DNA from: Planctomycetaceae bacterium
Lineage (GTDB): Bacteria > Planctomycetota > Phycisphaerae > UBA1845 > UTPLA1
Assembly (NCBI GenBank): GCA_011525745.1
Contig: WYBU01000009.1
Location: 1-64,000, forward strand
Direction of reading: 5' to 3'
DNA length: 64,000 nt
Both the position numbers and the translations under genes were made by a program. The notes below the pieces were generated by a model. It was not told where the DNA came from and searched no databases. It worked only from the letters and a program-made list of their open reading frames with translations. Every line of letters begins with the position of its first letter. The first letter of the stretch is position 1. Shown piece after piece: positions 25,437-33,884 of this stretch.

Positions 25437-27176
25437 TCAACCGCCGACGTACTGCCGCGCGAAGTAGCGCGCCGTCAGCGGCTCGCCGGTGATTCGCCGC
25501 GTCAGGTCGTTCCACGAGTAGGTGTTGCCGGGCCGAAAGATCGACTCGATCATGAACCGTCCGGCTTCGCGGCTGCCGACGAAGGCGGTCTTCAGCGGAT
25601 CGTTCATTCCGAGGACGCGCGTCGCGATGTGATGATGCACCTGGCAGCCGAACAGGTCGCCCATCATGTAACTGTGGTAATAGGCGGGCACCGTCGCGAC
25701 GTGAATCTTGGCGGCATAACCCTCGAGCGCCGCATCGTCCGGCGGCGGAACGAGCTGATACTGCTTCTTGAGGTCCCACCACAGCTTGGCGAGGTCCTGA
25801 TCGGGATTGGCGTACATGGCCCGCTCGAAGCGCATCATCACCTGCGCCCAGCGGCTGAAGATCAGCTTTTCGGCCCGCAGGCTGCGGCGGGCCGATTCGA
25901 CGTAGCGCGCGGCCTCCTCCGGCGGCAGCTTGGCGACTTTGGTCAGAAACTCCTCATTCTTGACCATCGCGCCCATCATCATGGCGTAGCCTTCGGTGGT
26001 GATGCTGTGTGAGGCGGTGTGCAGCAGGAAAGGCACGTCGGGCGAGATGTACTTGTCGTACACGGCGTGGCCGAGTTCGTGGATAAGCGTGTCCATCCAG
26101 TAGAGATTGGGCTTCAGATTGCACAGCACGCGCACGTCGCCGGCGCGGTTGAGGTCGGTCGCGAAGGCGTGCGGGTTCTTCTTCGGCTTCTCGTACAGAT
26201 CGCTGCGATCGAGGATGTCGTCGACGCCCATGCCCATGCCTTCGTAGTACGTCTTCGTCAGCGCGAGCAGGTCCTGTTCCTTGTAGGCCTCGTCCAGGTT
26301 GGCGCCCTCGGTTTCGGGCGCCTGCTGAAAGAACAGATCGCCGAAGTGCCACGGCCGAAGCGCTGACGTCTCGATGCCGAACCGCGTCGCCCGCGCCGCG
26401 TCGATGTCGCCCTTGAGCCTGGCAAACGGCTCGCGCGTCAACTGGTCCAGCTCGTCGAACAACGCCACCAGTTCCTTCTCGCCGATCTCGTCCAGCGAGA
26501 GCTTCATTGCGTAGAAGTTGTCGAAGCCCAGGCGGCGGGCCTGTTCGTTGCGCAGGCGGACCAGTTCCTTGAGCTTCGGCGCGATGCGCGTGCCGACGGC
26601 CATGTAGCCCGCCCAGGCCTTCTGCGCGGCCTTCGAGTCCTTCGACTCGGACAGAATCTGCCGCACGTCGTTTTCGCTCAGCTCTTTGCCGCCGACCAGG
26701 CTGCGATGCGTGCTGAACGTCTTTTCGACTTCGGTCTCCAGGGCGACGATCTTCTTCTGCACCTCGGGGTCGGCCTGGCCGGGCAGAAACGTACGGTACA
26801 TCACGTCCAGCTCGCGGGCGCGGACGGGGTCCAGCTTGTCGGCCTGCTCGCGCAGCGAACGAATGCGCGAGAAGACGGCGCGATCGGCGTGCAGCTCGAC
26901 CAACTCGTTCTGCGCTTTGGTGCGCCGCTCGAACGCCTCGTCGGCGCCGGTCACGTTGGCGTCCCACCAGGCTTTCTCCGAGCGGTAGTAGAGCGGCTCA
27001 TACTTCGACAGGTACTGCTGCTTCAGGGCGTCGAATTCGTCAATCACGCGCTGTGCGTCCTCCTTCGCGGCGGGCGGCTGGGCCTTTGGCTCGGCCTGCG
27101 GGGTCTGCGCGACGACGATCGCAACACAGAGACACGTCAGCGAAAACACGACCGTGAGAATGATGGAGCGAGTCAT
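25437..27176 (-). CDS. Peptidase M2 family (ACE-like) metallopeptidase
   Basis: ATG 27176 has AAGGA at 8 bases. A 24-residue signal peptide (IILTVVFSLTCLCVAIVV) precedes a 555-residue mature protein. The active-site helix is TLIHELGHAVYDKY, containing HEXXH, and the third ligand lies about 25 residues on in ITTEGYAMMMG. The helical body and length fit the M2 peptidyl-dipeptidase family rather than M3. It is predicted to be exported and to release dipeptides from peptide C-termini, with zinc as cofactor. The gene stands alone; a REP cluster lies upstream. Confidence 0.85.
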   Translation of the reverse strand: MTRSIILTVVFSLTCLCVAIVVAQTPQAEPKAQPPAAKEDAQRVIDEFDALKQQYLSKYEPLYYRSEKAWWDANVTGADEAFERRTKAQNELVELHADRAVFSRIRSLREQADKLDPVRARELDVMYRTFLPGQADPEVQKKIVALETEVEKTFSTHRSLVGGKELSENDVRQILSESKDSKAAQKAWAGYMAVGTRIAPKLKELVRLRNEQARRLGFDNFYAMKLSLDEIGEKELVALFDELDQLTREPFARLKGDIDAARATRFGIETSALRPWHFGDLFFQQAPETEGANLDEAYKEQDLLALTKTYYEGMGMGVDDILDRSDLYEKPKKNPHAFATDLNRAGDVRVLCNLKPNLYWMDTLIHELGHAVYDKYISPDVPFLLHTASHSITTEGYAMMMGAMVKNEEFLTKVAKLPPEEAARYVESARRSLRAEKLIFSRWAQVMMRFERAMYANPDQDLAKLWWDLKKQYQLVPPPDDAALEGYAAKIHVATVPAYYHSYMMGDLFGCQVHHHIATRVLGMNDPLKTAFVGSREAGRFMIESIFRPGNTYSWNDLTRRITGEPLTARYFARQYVGG

Positions 27177-27249
27177 GAGATGTTCCTTTCGGGGAGCATT
27201 GTAACGCTTGGACATCGGCCGTCAGCCTTCAGCCATCAGCATACCGTCA

Positions 27250-27410
27250 CGATCCGTCATTCCCGCGCAGGCGGGAATCCAGCGACGCCCAGGCGCGCCG
27301 GCCCCCCGCCTTCGCGGGGGTGACGGTTCGCTCCCATCCCTATCTTCGCGAACCCACCGCTGAAGCGGTGGGCCACCCTCCGTCATTCCCACGCAGGCGG
27401 GAATCCACTT
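27250..27410. repeat. Cluster of REP-like palindromes
   Basis: Two copies of the ATTCCC(G/A)CGCAGGCGGGAAT palindrome (27259-27278 and 27385-27404) flank a CCCCCCGCCTTCGCGGGGG hairpin at about 27303. The phrase AACCCACCGCTGAAGCGGTG near 27350 adds another stem. The cluster lies between the M2 peptidase start and the phoH stop. Confidence 0.7.
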
Positions 27411-27484
27411 CTCAGCGGCCTCCGCGCCTCCGCGTGAGCAATGCCCGTATCGACTATTCGACGTTTTCTTTCGACGTTTCCCCG

Positions 27485-28576
27485 CTACTCGGCGGCTTCC
27501 TCGTCGCGCTCGGCCGACTCGGCACGCCGCCGCGATTTCGGTCGCGACAGAGTGCCGTAGGCCTCGACGATGTGCGTCACCAACTTGTGCCGCACGATAT
27601 CGCTCTGCGTCAGCCGCACGACGGAAATGCCCCGGATGCGCTTCACCCGCTCGACCGCGTCATACAACCCCGACGTGTGCCGCGCCTCCAGGTCCACCTG
27701 GCTGTCGTCGCCGGTGATGATCATCTTGCTGTTGTGACCCAGCCGCGTCAGAAACATCAGCATCTGCGGCACCGTCGTGTTCTGCGCCTCGTCCAGAATG
27801 ATGGCCGCGTTATTCAGCGTCCGCCCGCGCATGAACGCCAGCGGAATCACCTCGATCACGTCGTTGGCCATCAGCCGCCGCATGTGGTCGTAGTCCATCA
27901 TGTCGTGCATCGCGTCAAACAGCGGACGCAGATAGGGATTGACCTTGGCCTGCATGTCCCCCGGCAGATAGCCCAGCTTTTCGCCGGCCTCGACCGCCGG
28001 TCGCGCCAGCACCAGTCGCTTGATGCGGTTCATCTTCAGCAGCGACATCGCCACCGCCACGGCCAGATAGGTCTTGCCCGTTCCAGCCGGGCCGATGCAA
28101 AACGTCAGATCGTGATGCAGCATCGCCTCAACGTAATGCCGCTGCCCGTCGGTCTTGGGCTGCACCGCCGTGCCGCGGGAAAAAACGTCCAGCGTCGCCG
28201 ACGGCGGGCCGGCCTCGGCCGAGCGTTCCGCGGCCTGGGCGGCAATGGCGTCGCGGACGTCTTGTTCGTTGACATGCCGGTGCTTGCGGGCGTGCTGCTG
28301 AATGCGGTCGATGACGGAGGCGGCGCGGGACACCGCGCCGGCCTCGCCGTCGAGCTTGAGCGTGGCGTCGCGGGCGAAGATGCGGATGCCGAAGGCCTCG
28401 CGGATCAGCCGCAGGTGTCGATCGGCCGAGCCGAACATGGCCAGCCGATCGCCGGTTTCTTCGAGCGTGATGACGAGTTCCAAGGCCGGATGGACCTCCG
28501 CGGATCGGTTTGCCCGCCGCGGCCGCGACAGGGCGGTTGCCGGCGACGGGCGGTGGCGTTCGACCGTCGCCATCAT
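27485..28576 (-). CDS. phoH: PhoH family ATPase (PhoH-like)
   Basis: ATG 28576 overlaps the cdsA stop by four bases (ATGA), which fixes the start. The 363-residue protein has the PhoH core: Walker [20 protein letters not shown], then [20 protein letters not shown], Walker [15 protein letters not shown], and [14 protein letters not shown]. An N-terminal KH-like region ([18 protein letters not shown]) is usual for PhoH-like proteins. The family is a predicted RNA helicase or ATPase, often near ybeY. ybeY is not adjacent. The C-terminal tail is rich in Arg and Glu. Translation is probably coupled to cdsA. Confidence 0.93.
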   Translation of the reverse strand: MMATVERHRPSPATALSRPRRANRSAEVHPALELVITLEETGDRLAMFGSADRHLRLIREAFGIRIFARDATLKLDGEAGAVSRAASVIDRIQQHARKHRHVNEQDVRDAIAAQAAERSAEAGPPSATLDVFSRGTAVQPKTDGQRHYVEAMLHHDLTFCIGPAGTGKTYLAVAVAMSLLKMNRIKRLVLARPAVEAGEKLGYLPGDMQAKVNPYLRPLFDAMHDMMDYDHMRRLMANDVIEVIPLAFMRGRTLNNAAIILDEAQNTTVPQMLMFLTRLGHNSKMIITGDDSQVDLEARHTSGLYDAVERVKRIRGISVVRLTQSDIVRHKLVTHIVEAYGTLSRPKSRRRAESAERDEEAAE

Positions 28577-29526
28577 TTTATCAGGATTGCATACGCCACG
28601 GGAATACAGAACAGCGGCGAGTCGAGGATATCCAGCAGGCCGCCGAACGCCGGAACCACGGCGCCGCTGTCCTTTGCCCCGGCGTCGCGCTTCAGCAGCG
28701 ATTCGAACAGGTCGCCCGCCTGACCCACGAGCGCCATGATCGCGCCGAACGCCAGCGCGGCCGACAGCGCCGGCCAGTCGCCGCGCCCGTCCGCATCGCC
28801 GATGCCCGCGGGCCGCGTGGCCGCGTCCCATCCGCCGTGCGACACGATCGATACGGCGGCCGAAACGAGCATGGCCGTTGCGACGCCGCCGATGAGTCCC
28901 TCCCACGTCTTGCCGGGACTCAGCCATGGGATGAGTTTGTGCCGCCCCATCGCCAGGCCGGTGAAATAAGCGCCGATATCGCAGCACTTGATGACCAGCA
29001 GCACCCACATCAACGTCCACGGCGAATCGAGACCCATGCGCAGCCGCGGAATGAACGAACCCAGCAGTCCCAGGTACAGCACCATCAACAGCGTCTGCGA
29101 CACGTCGGTCGAGGCCCCTTCGACGCGCCGACGGCGGGCGACGCACACGAACGTCAGCATCACCGCCGCCGTCAGCACGGCCGCGGTCGTCGATGTTTCC
29201 GAGACCGTCCAGCCCCATCGCGCGGCAAGACCGCTGCCGATCGTCCACGGTATCAGCGCCAGAAGAATGTTGAAGCCCATCGCGCACGTCACGGCCGGCC
29301 GGTGACCGCCGGTGCGCAGCAGCGCTCCCAGTTCGCGCGTGGCGAAGGCAGCCAGCAGCATCCAGATGGTTGTGATGATCAGGCCGCGGCGCACGCCCGC
29401 ATGAATCACCGCGTCGGCCTGACTCGACGCGATTTGCGGTGCTGAATCGAGCCGCTGGTCGAGCCAGAACAGGCCGATCAGCGCGGCGATCATCAGCGCG
29501 CCGAATGCGAGGCGTTGTGAAAGCAT
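28573..29526 (-). CDS. cdsA: Phosphatidate cytidylyltransferase
   Basis: ATG 29526 gives 317 residues with about eight membrane segments. The CDP-alcohol synthesis signature appears near the C-terminus as LVGQAGDLFESLLKRDAGAKDSG, which matches SxxGDxxxSxxKRxxxxKD with Gln in place of the first Ser. KTWEG (SPGKTWEGLIGG) is the second conserved block. The enzyme makes CDP-diacylglycerol from phosphatidate and CTP in the membrane. The stop overlaps the phoH start, so they form an operon. The usual upstream uppS and dxr genes are not present. Confidence 0.9.
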   Translation of the reverse strand: MLSQRLAFGALMIAALIGLFWLDQRLDSAPQIASSQADAVIHAGVRRGLIITTIWMLLAAFATRELGALLRTGGHRPAVTCAMGFNILLALIPWTIGSGLAARWGWTVSETSTTAAVLTAAVMLTFVCVARRRRVEGASTDVSQTLLMVLYLGLLGSFIPRLRMGLDSPWTLMWVLLVIKCCDIGAYFTGLAMGRHKLIPWLSPGKTWEGLIGGVATAMLVSAAVSIVSHGGWDAATRPAGIGDADGRGDWPALSAALAFGAIMALVGQAGDLFESLLKRDAGAKDSGAVVPAFGGLLDILDSPLFCIPVAYAILIK

Positions 29527-29756
29527 TTCGCCCAGTGTCGCGGCGGTGGCGATCGGGGGCAAGCGGGGAAACGTCGAAACGTCGAAACAAATGCAGGAAG
29601 GCTCGAAGGGTGGGAAGAGAGCGACGAAGCGACGGAGCGGACTTGGCGCACACAGGCGTGCGACGGGCGAAAGCGTGACGGTCAATACGCTGCCGGGGAA
29701 ATGGCAGTTTCGCGTCCACGTCTTCACGCCGTCCAATGGGTCCATTTCGTCCACTC

Positions 29757-30593
29757 TCACGCAGAAGCATGGGCGGCGCGGACGGCCGCTACGAGTGCGA
29801 AGCGGCCGGCGTCGGGTCCCTCGCGGCGATGGGAGAAGAACCTCGCGTCAGAGAGCGTGCATTCGGCGGCAACTTCGATCTGCGCCGCCGGAACGCCGGC
29901 GGTCAGCAGCGCGTCGGCATTGGCCGACTTCAGGTCGAAGCACAGCTTGCCGGCGTACGTCGCGAAAAACCGATCGGCGTCCGGCAGCATCGCCAGCGCC
30001 ACGCGCCGAACCTCCGCGCCGACTTCGTACCGCTCCGCGCCGGCGCAGGGTGCGATGCCGGCCCACAAATCGGCCGGGCGACTGCCGAACTCGGCGGTCA
30101 ATCGACGGACAAGCAGCCCCGCCGCGCCGGCGACGGTGCCGCGCCAACTGGCGTGAGCGGTGCCCAGCGCGTGTCGCACGGGGTCATGGACGAGGATCAG
30201 CGGACAATCACCGGAAAGCTGGAGCAGCGGCGTGTCGGGCAGATCGCAGACGAGGCCATCGACGAAGCGAATAGCGGAGTCGCGGCCGAATCGCCCGGCG
30301 CCGACGTCCGCTTCATCCACGCGCACGACGTGGGGACTGTGAATCTGATCGGGCGCGGTCAGCCGCTCGAACGGAACGCCCAGATGCGCGCAGAGTCTCT
30401 GTCGCCGCAGGATGGCCAACTCGCGATGCGGTCCGCGGTGCGGCGCCATGTTCCAGGGCCGGGTGGTGATGACGTGGATCAGCCGGTCGAATCGTCCCAG
30501 GCGCGGAAAGCGCAGCAGCGCGGTGTCTTCGAAGGGTTCGACGTCAAGCCGAGCATGGACGGCGCCTGTCACCGGCGCGCGGATGTCGTTCAT
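29757..30593 (-). CDS. pgeF: Peptidoglycan editing factor PgeF (YfiH/laccase-domain family)
   Basis: The 278-residue protein has the DUF152 signature residues: QIHSPHVVRV, the motif LSGDCPLILVHDP, and HASWRGTVAGAAG, followed by GIAPCAGAERYEVG and the final FFSHRREG. These His and Cys residues bind zinc. Family members are described as purine nucleoside phosphorylase/adenosine deaminase and as editing factors that remove wrong amino acids from peptidoglycan precursors. GGGAGG lies upstream of ATG. It is upstream of cdsA-phoH on the same strand, with a 230-base gap. Confidence 0.9.
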   Translation of the reverse strand: MNDIRAPVTGAVHARLDVEPFEDTALLRFPRLGRFDRLIHVITTRPWNMAPHRGPHRELAILRRQRLCAHLGVPFERLTAPDQIHSPHVVRVDEADVGAGRFGRDSAIRFVDGLVCDLPDTPLLQLSGDCPLILVHDPVRHALGTAHASWRGTVAGAAGLLVRRLTAEFGSRPADLWAGIAPCAGAERYEVGAEVRRVALAMLPDADRFFATYAGKLCFDLKSANADALLTAGVPAAQIEVAAECTLSDARFFSHRREGPDAGRFALVAAVRAAHASA

Positions 30594-30815
30594 TCGATGT
30601 CACGCCTCCCAGCGCGAGGAACCTCTGCAATAGCCACGCGGAATGATCCGAGCCGCAAGCGCCAGCGCTGCGGTCACGCCACGACGAGAGGGCGACCTCG
30701 GCGCTTGCGCTTGGGGCTCGGATTCGCACGGGTAGTAAACCCGTGCCACGCGGAAGCGAGACGCGCATGTAAGTACGCGTATTCCGCTTCGAGCCGCAAC
30801 TGAAGTGCGGCGGGA
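30594..30815. other. Intergenic region with repeat fragments
   Basis: It contains a short GAGCCGCAAGCGCCAGCGCT repeat phrase (also near 37250, 48900 and 59712) and a CACGGGTAGTAAACCCGTG hairpin at about 30728. These belong to the dispersed repeat vocabulary of this genome. No gene is seen. Confidence 0.5.
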
Positions 30816-30948
30816 CACAGCCGAGGGCGGCTGTGCCCCATTCACAGCCGGGGGCGGTTGTGCTCCATTCACAGCCGAGGGCGGCTGTGCTCCATTCACA
30901 GCCGGGGGCGGCTGTGCCCCATTCACAGCCGAGGGCGGCGGTGCTACG
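30816..30948. repeat. Five-unit array of the 27-nt palindromic repeat
   Basis: Five units of 27 bases, each built on CACAGCCG(A/G)GGGCGGCTGTG plus a CCCCATT-like linker. Units are contiguous and vary at one or two positions. The last unit runs into the stop codon of the alcohol dehydrogenase gene (30944-30946), so the array may reflect insertion or slippage at a transcript end. Confidence 0.9.
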
Positions 30949-31912
30949 CCGAACCGATTGTCGCGACTTCGATAATCACTTTGATTTGACGCGGATCGTC
31001 CGCGTCGCGCAGCGCTTCGACGCCGCGCGCCAGCGGCACGCGACGCGTGATCATCGAGGCGACATCCACTTCCCGCCGCGCCAGCATGGCAATCGCGTCC
31101 GCGAACGGCCCGCACCGGCTGCCCAGCAGCGTCACTTCATTGACTACGAGCGGCGCCAGGTTCACCGGCGTCGATCCCGCGCAGGTCGTCTTCATCACGA
31201 TCGTGCCGCGCGGGCGAACGAGGCTCATCGCGATGTCCAGGCCCTCGGCCGAACCGGTGCAGTCGACCACGAAATCCTGATCGAACCGGCTGTGCAGATC
31301 GCGCAGCGGCATTGCGGTGATGCCCTTGCGGTCGAGAAACTCCAGCGTCAGCGGATTGCGCCCGATGACGATCAGCCGGCAGCCGGTCCGCGCCAGCACC
31401 TGCGCGACCAGCAGCCCCAACCGACCGGAGCCGAGCACCGCGACGCGACTGCGCGGCTCGATCTTCACCTGCCGCGTGATCTGAACGGCGGCCGCCAGCG
31501 GCTCGACGAACACCGCCTCGTCCTCGCCGATCGAATCGGGCAGCCGGTGGCAGTTGCGCTCCGGCACGGCGATCAGTTCGGCGAACGCCCCCGGCCGGCC
31601 ATCGATGCCGATGACCGTGCGCCGCCGGCAGTGATTGGCCAGTCCGCCGGCACACATATCGCAGGCGCCGCAGACGCAGTTGATCTCGACGGCGACGCGC
31701 GTGCCGGCGGGCAGCTTCGCAGCCGAAACGACGTCGGCCACGAACTCGTGACCGAGGATGCCGCGATAGTTCATGTAGCCGCGCGTGATCTCGATGTCGG
31801 TGGAACAGACGCCGGCGCGGCGGACGCGCAGTAGCGCTTCGCCGGCGCGGGGGCGCGGCTCGGGCGAGTTCGATTCGAGGCGCGTGGTGCCGTCGTAGAC
31901 GAGGGCCAGCAT
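30944..31912 (-). CDS. Zinc-containing alcohol dehydrogenase family (MDR)
   Basis: ATG 31912 gives 322 residues. The catalytic zinc site appears in RRAGVCSTDIEI and GILGHEFVADV. The structural zinc site has the four-cysteine pattern in CVCGACDMCAGGLANHC. The Rossmann motif is VAVLGSGRLGLLVAQVL. This is the medium-chain dehydrogenase family of sorbitol, threonine and alcohol dehydrogenases. The substrate is not evident. It would act in the cytoplasm with NAD(P). The gene ends inside the palindromic array and starts 42 bases after the GGDEF gene stop, so the two may be co-transcribed. Confidence 0.88.
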   Translation of the reverse strand: MLALVYDGTTRLESNSPEPRPRAGEALLRVRRAGVCSTDIEITRGYMNYRGILGHEFVADVVSAAKLPAGTRVAVEINCVCGACDMCAGGLANHCRRRTVIGIDGRPGAFAELIAVPERNCHRLPDSIGEDEAVFVEPLAAAVQITRQVKIEPRSRVAVLGSGRLGLLVAQVLARTGCRLIVIGRNPLTLEFLDRKGITAMPLRDLHSRFDQDFVVDCTGSAEGLDIAMSLVRPRGTIVMKTTCAGSTPVNLAPLVVNEVTLLGSRCGPFADAIAMLARREVDVASMITRRVPLARGVEALRDADDPRQIKVIIEVATIGSA

Positions 31913-31954
31913 GACGCCGGCAGTATAACCCTTGCACACCAGCGATTCGTGTTG

Positions 31955-33328
31955 CTACTTCCCGGCTCCGCCCGCGCCGCACAGCGCCACCTGGTTGCGT
32001 CCGGCCTGCTTGGCTTCGTACAGCGCCTTGTCCGCCAGCGACAGCAGCTCCTCGGCGCTGGCGGGCGCGTTGCGGCGCAGCGACGCCACGCCCGCACTGA
32101 GGCTCGGCCGCGGCGAAACGCCGGAGAAGAGCATGGCCCGCTGACCGAACAGCGTCGTCAAGCGGCGTGCGACGGCGGCCGCCTCGCTGGCGCCGACGCC
32201 GGGCAACAGCAGCGTGAATTCGTCGCCTCCGTAGCGGATGGCGATGTCGTCGGCGCGCAGCGATCCGCGAATGAGGTCGGCAGTGAACTTGATCAGCTCG
32301 TCGCCGCACAGATGCCCCATCGTGTCGTTGAGATTCTTGAAGTGGTCGATGTCGATCATGACGATTGACAGGTCCTGCCCGGCGTCGCGCTGCGCCTCGA
32401 AGATCGCCTGAAGCCGATCGGTCAACACGCGGCGGTTGTTCAGGCCGGTCAGCGGATCGGTCCACACCTCGCGCTGTGCGCGGCGCAGCTCCTGATAGAT
32501 GGCGTGGGTGCGCTGTGCCACCTGCGTCGCCACCGCCCGCGCCGATTGCTCGGCCCGATTGCGCCAGGCATTGCGATCGGTCCGCAGCGCCGCCAGCGCG
32601 CGGGCGATGTCGCCCAGTTCGGCGGCGTGCCCGGCCGCCAGATCGACGCCGTCGGGACGCTCGGCCCGCGCGAACTCGCGCAGTCGGTCGATCGGATCGA
32701 GCACTTGCCCCTGCAAGCGCCACAGGCCGATGGCCGATCCAATTGCCCCCATCGCCATCAGCGGCGCGATCGTCATCCACAGCCTTCGATACCACGCTTC
32801 CGGCGCGCGCGGCCAGTTGACCAGAACGCGCAGCGCAGCGGCAGGAGTCGGCCTTGCCGCATGCGCCGCCTCGGTCGGCGGAGGCAGGGCCACGTCCACG
32901 AGCCGCGCCGTGAACGCCGGCCGCTGGTCCCACGCCGGCGCCTCGACGGCGCGCTGTTCCGATGCGCTGATCGGCCAATGCGCCAAACCGGCGTCCAGAC
33001 CGGCGTATCCAACGGCCTGCCCGAGCGGCGCCGGCCAGGCGTCGAGAATCCAGACGGCAAGGACGGACGGATGGCACAGCAGGCGCTGGGCGGCGGTGTT
33101 CCAGAAAGCGTCCTCGTGCGGGCGGGCGTCTGCTTCGCGCAACGTCTGCTGAAGCTGTGCCGCGAGCACGTGTGCCAGCAGCGCGCTGCCGCGGGCGTCG
33201 GCGCGTTCGGCGTCCTGTACGCGGCCGTATTCGCGCAGGCCGACGGCCGACGCAACGAGCGTGGCCGCGACCCACAGAACGGTGCGGGTGACGGCGGCCT
33301 GAACCGTGGAGTTCGCAGTCGGCTGCAC
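31955..33328 (-). CDS. Membrane diguanylate cyclase (GGDEF)
   Basis: The start chosen is GTG 33328, after GGAG, because it aligns with the start of the adjacent paralogue; an ATG at 33394 is the alternative. The protein (457 residues) has a first membrane helix (TRTVLWVAATLVASAVGL), an extracytoplasmic sensor region, a second helix near residue 240 and a HAMP-like linker. The GGDEF domain shows MIDIDHFKNLNDTMGH and RYGGDEF, and the inhibitory I-site RADD five residues before it. It is predicted to make cyclic di-GMP with product inhibition. It is paralogous to 33885..35276. Confidence 0.88.
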   Translation of the reverse strand: MQPTANSTVQAAVTRTVLWVAATLVASAVGLREYGRVQDAERADARGSALLAHVLAAQLQQTLREADARPHEDAFWNTAAQRLLCHPSVLAVWILDAWPAPLGQAVGYAGLDAGLAHWPISASEQRAVEAPAWDQRPAFTARLVDVALPPPTEAAHAARPTPAAALRVLVNWPRAPEAWYRRLWMTIAPLMAMGAIGSAIGLWRLQGQVLDPIDRLREFARAERPDGVDLAAGHAAELGDIARALAALRTDRNAWRNRAEQSARAVATQVAQRTHAIYQELRRAQREVWTDPLTGLNNRRVLTDRLQAIFEAQRDAGQDLSIVMIDIDHFKNLNDTMGHLCGDELIKFTADLIRGSLRADDIAIRYGGDEFTLLLPGVGASEAAAVARRLTTLFGQRAMLFSGVSPRPSLSAGVASLRRNAPASAEELLSLADKALYEAKQAGRNQVALCGAGGAGK

Positions 33329-33454
33329 GGGCGCGCTCTCCGAATCGCTGGGGCCTCGCGTCACGACCGTTTCCCGGTCGCGCTGCGCCGGCATTCAAGA
33401 GTATCGGCCGCCCGGCGAATGGGGTATATGCCGATTGAAGGGATTAGCGGGGCG

Positions 33455-33636
33455 GCCCACCGCATCGCGTTCGGGCCACGATGATAGGAACGCGTGAAGA
33501 CCGGGAGTTTGAGTGAAAGGGCTGATCCGTACCGCGACCGTGAAGGAGCGGCGGGTGTTACTCGGTCACGTCGAAACGCCCATTCTAGCCGGGAGGCCCA
33601 CCGCGTGGCGTTGAGGTCGCGATGATAGGAACGCGT
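33455..33636. repeat. Two direct copies of a 41-base repeat
   Basis: 33455-33495 and 33596-33636 share GCCCACCGC at one end and CGATGATAGGAACGCGT at the other, with several differences between. Both lie upstream of the first GGDEF gene, in the space between the two paralogues. They could be promoter or leader copies retained from the gene duplication. Confidence 0.6.
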
Positions 33637-33884
33637 ATGGACGTGGTAGTTCGCGCGGTGGCGAAACCGCGCGAGACGCGGTGGCTCGGCGCCGCGCAGC
33701 GTAAGCAAGCGGAATACGAACGCACGGTGCGAGATGAAATCGAGCTTGCGCTCGAGACGACCCATCGTCTGACGACGCGCCCGAGGCTTGCCGCGGCGCC
33801 GGCGTTTGCCGCTCGGACACGCGACAGCGCCCGCGGCTGAATCGCAAATGGTCCCGCCCCGCCGTTTCGATCAGGCGTCCATTC
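33637..33884. other. Intergenic region between GGDEF paralogues, partial TIR element
   Basis: A sequence like GCGCAGCGTAAGCAAGCGG at about 33697 matches one end of the 169-bp element found at 43120, 49025 and 59744, but no second end was found within 200 bases. No gene is seen. Confidence 0.4.

Noticed and set aside
27485..29770. 761-residue minus-strand protein ending in PhoH
   Set aside because: The part before 28576 lies antiframe over cdsA. The ATGA overlap fixes the PhoH start at 28576.
30833..31834. Plus-strand His/Arg-rich protein opposite the alcohol dehydrogenase
   Set aside because: It is an antisense shadow that begins inside the palindrome array.
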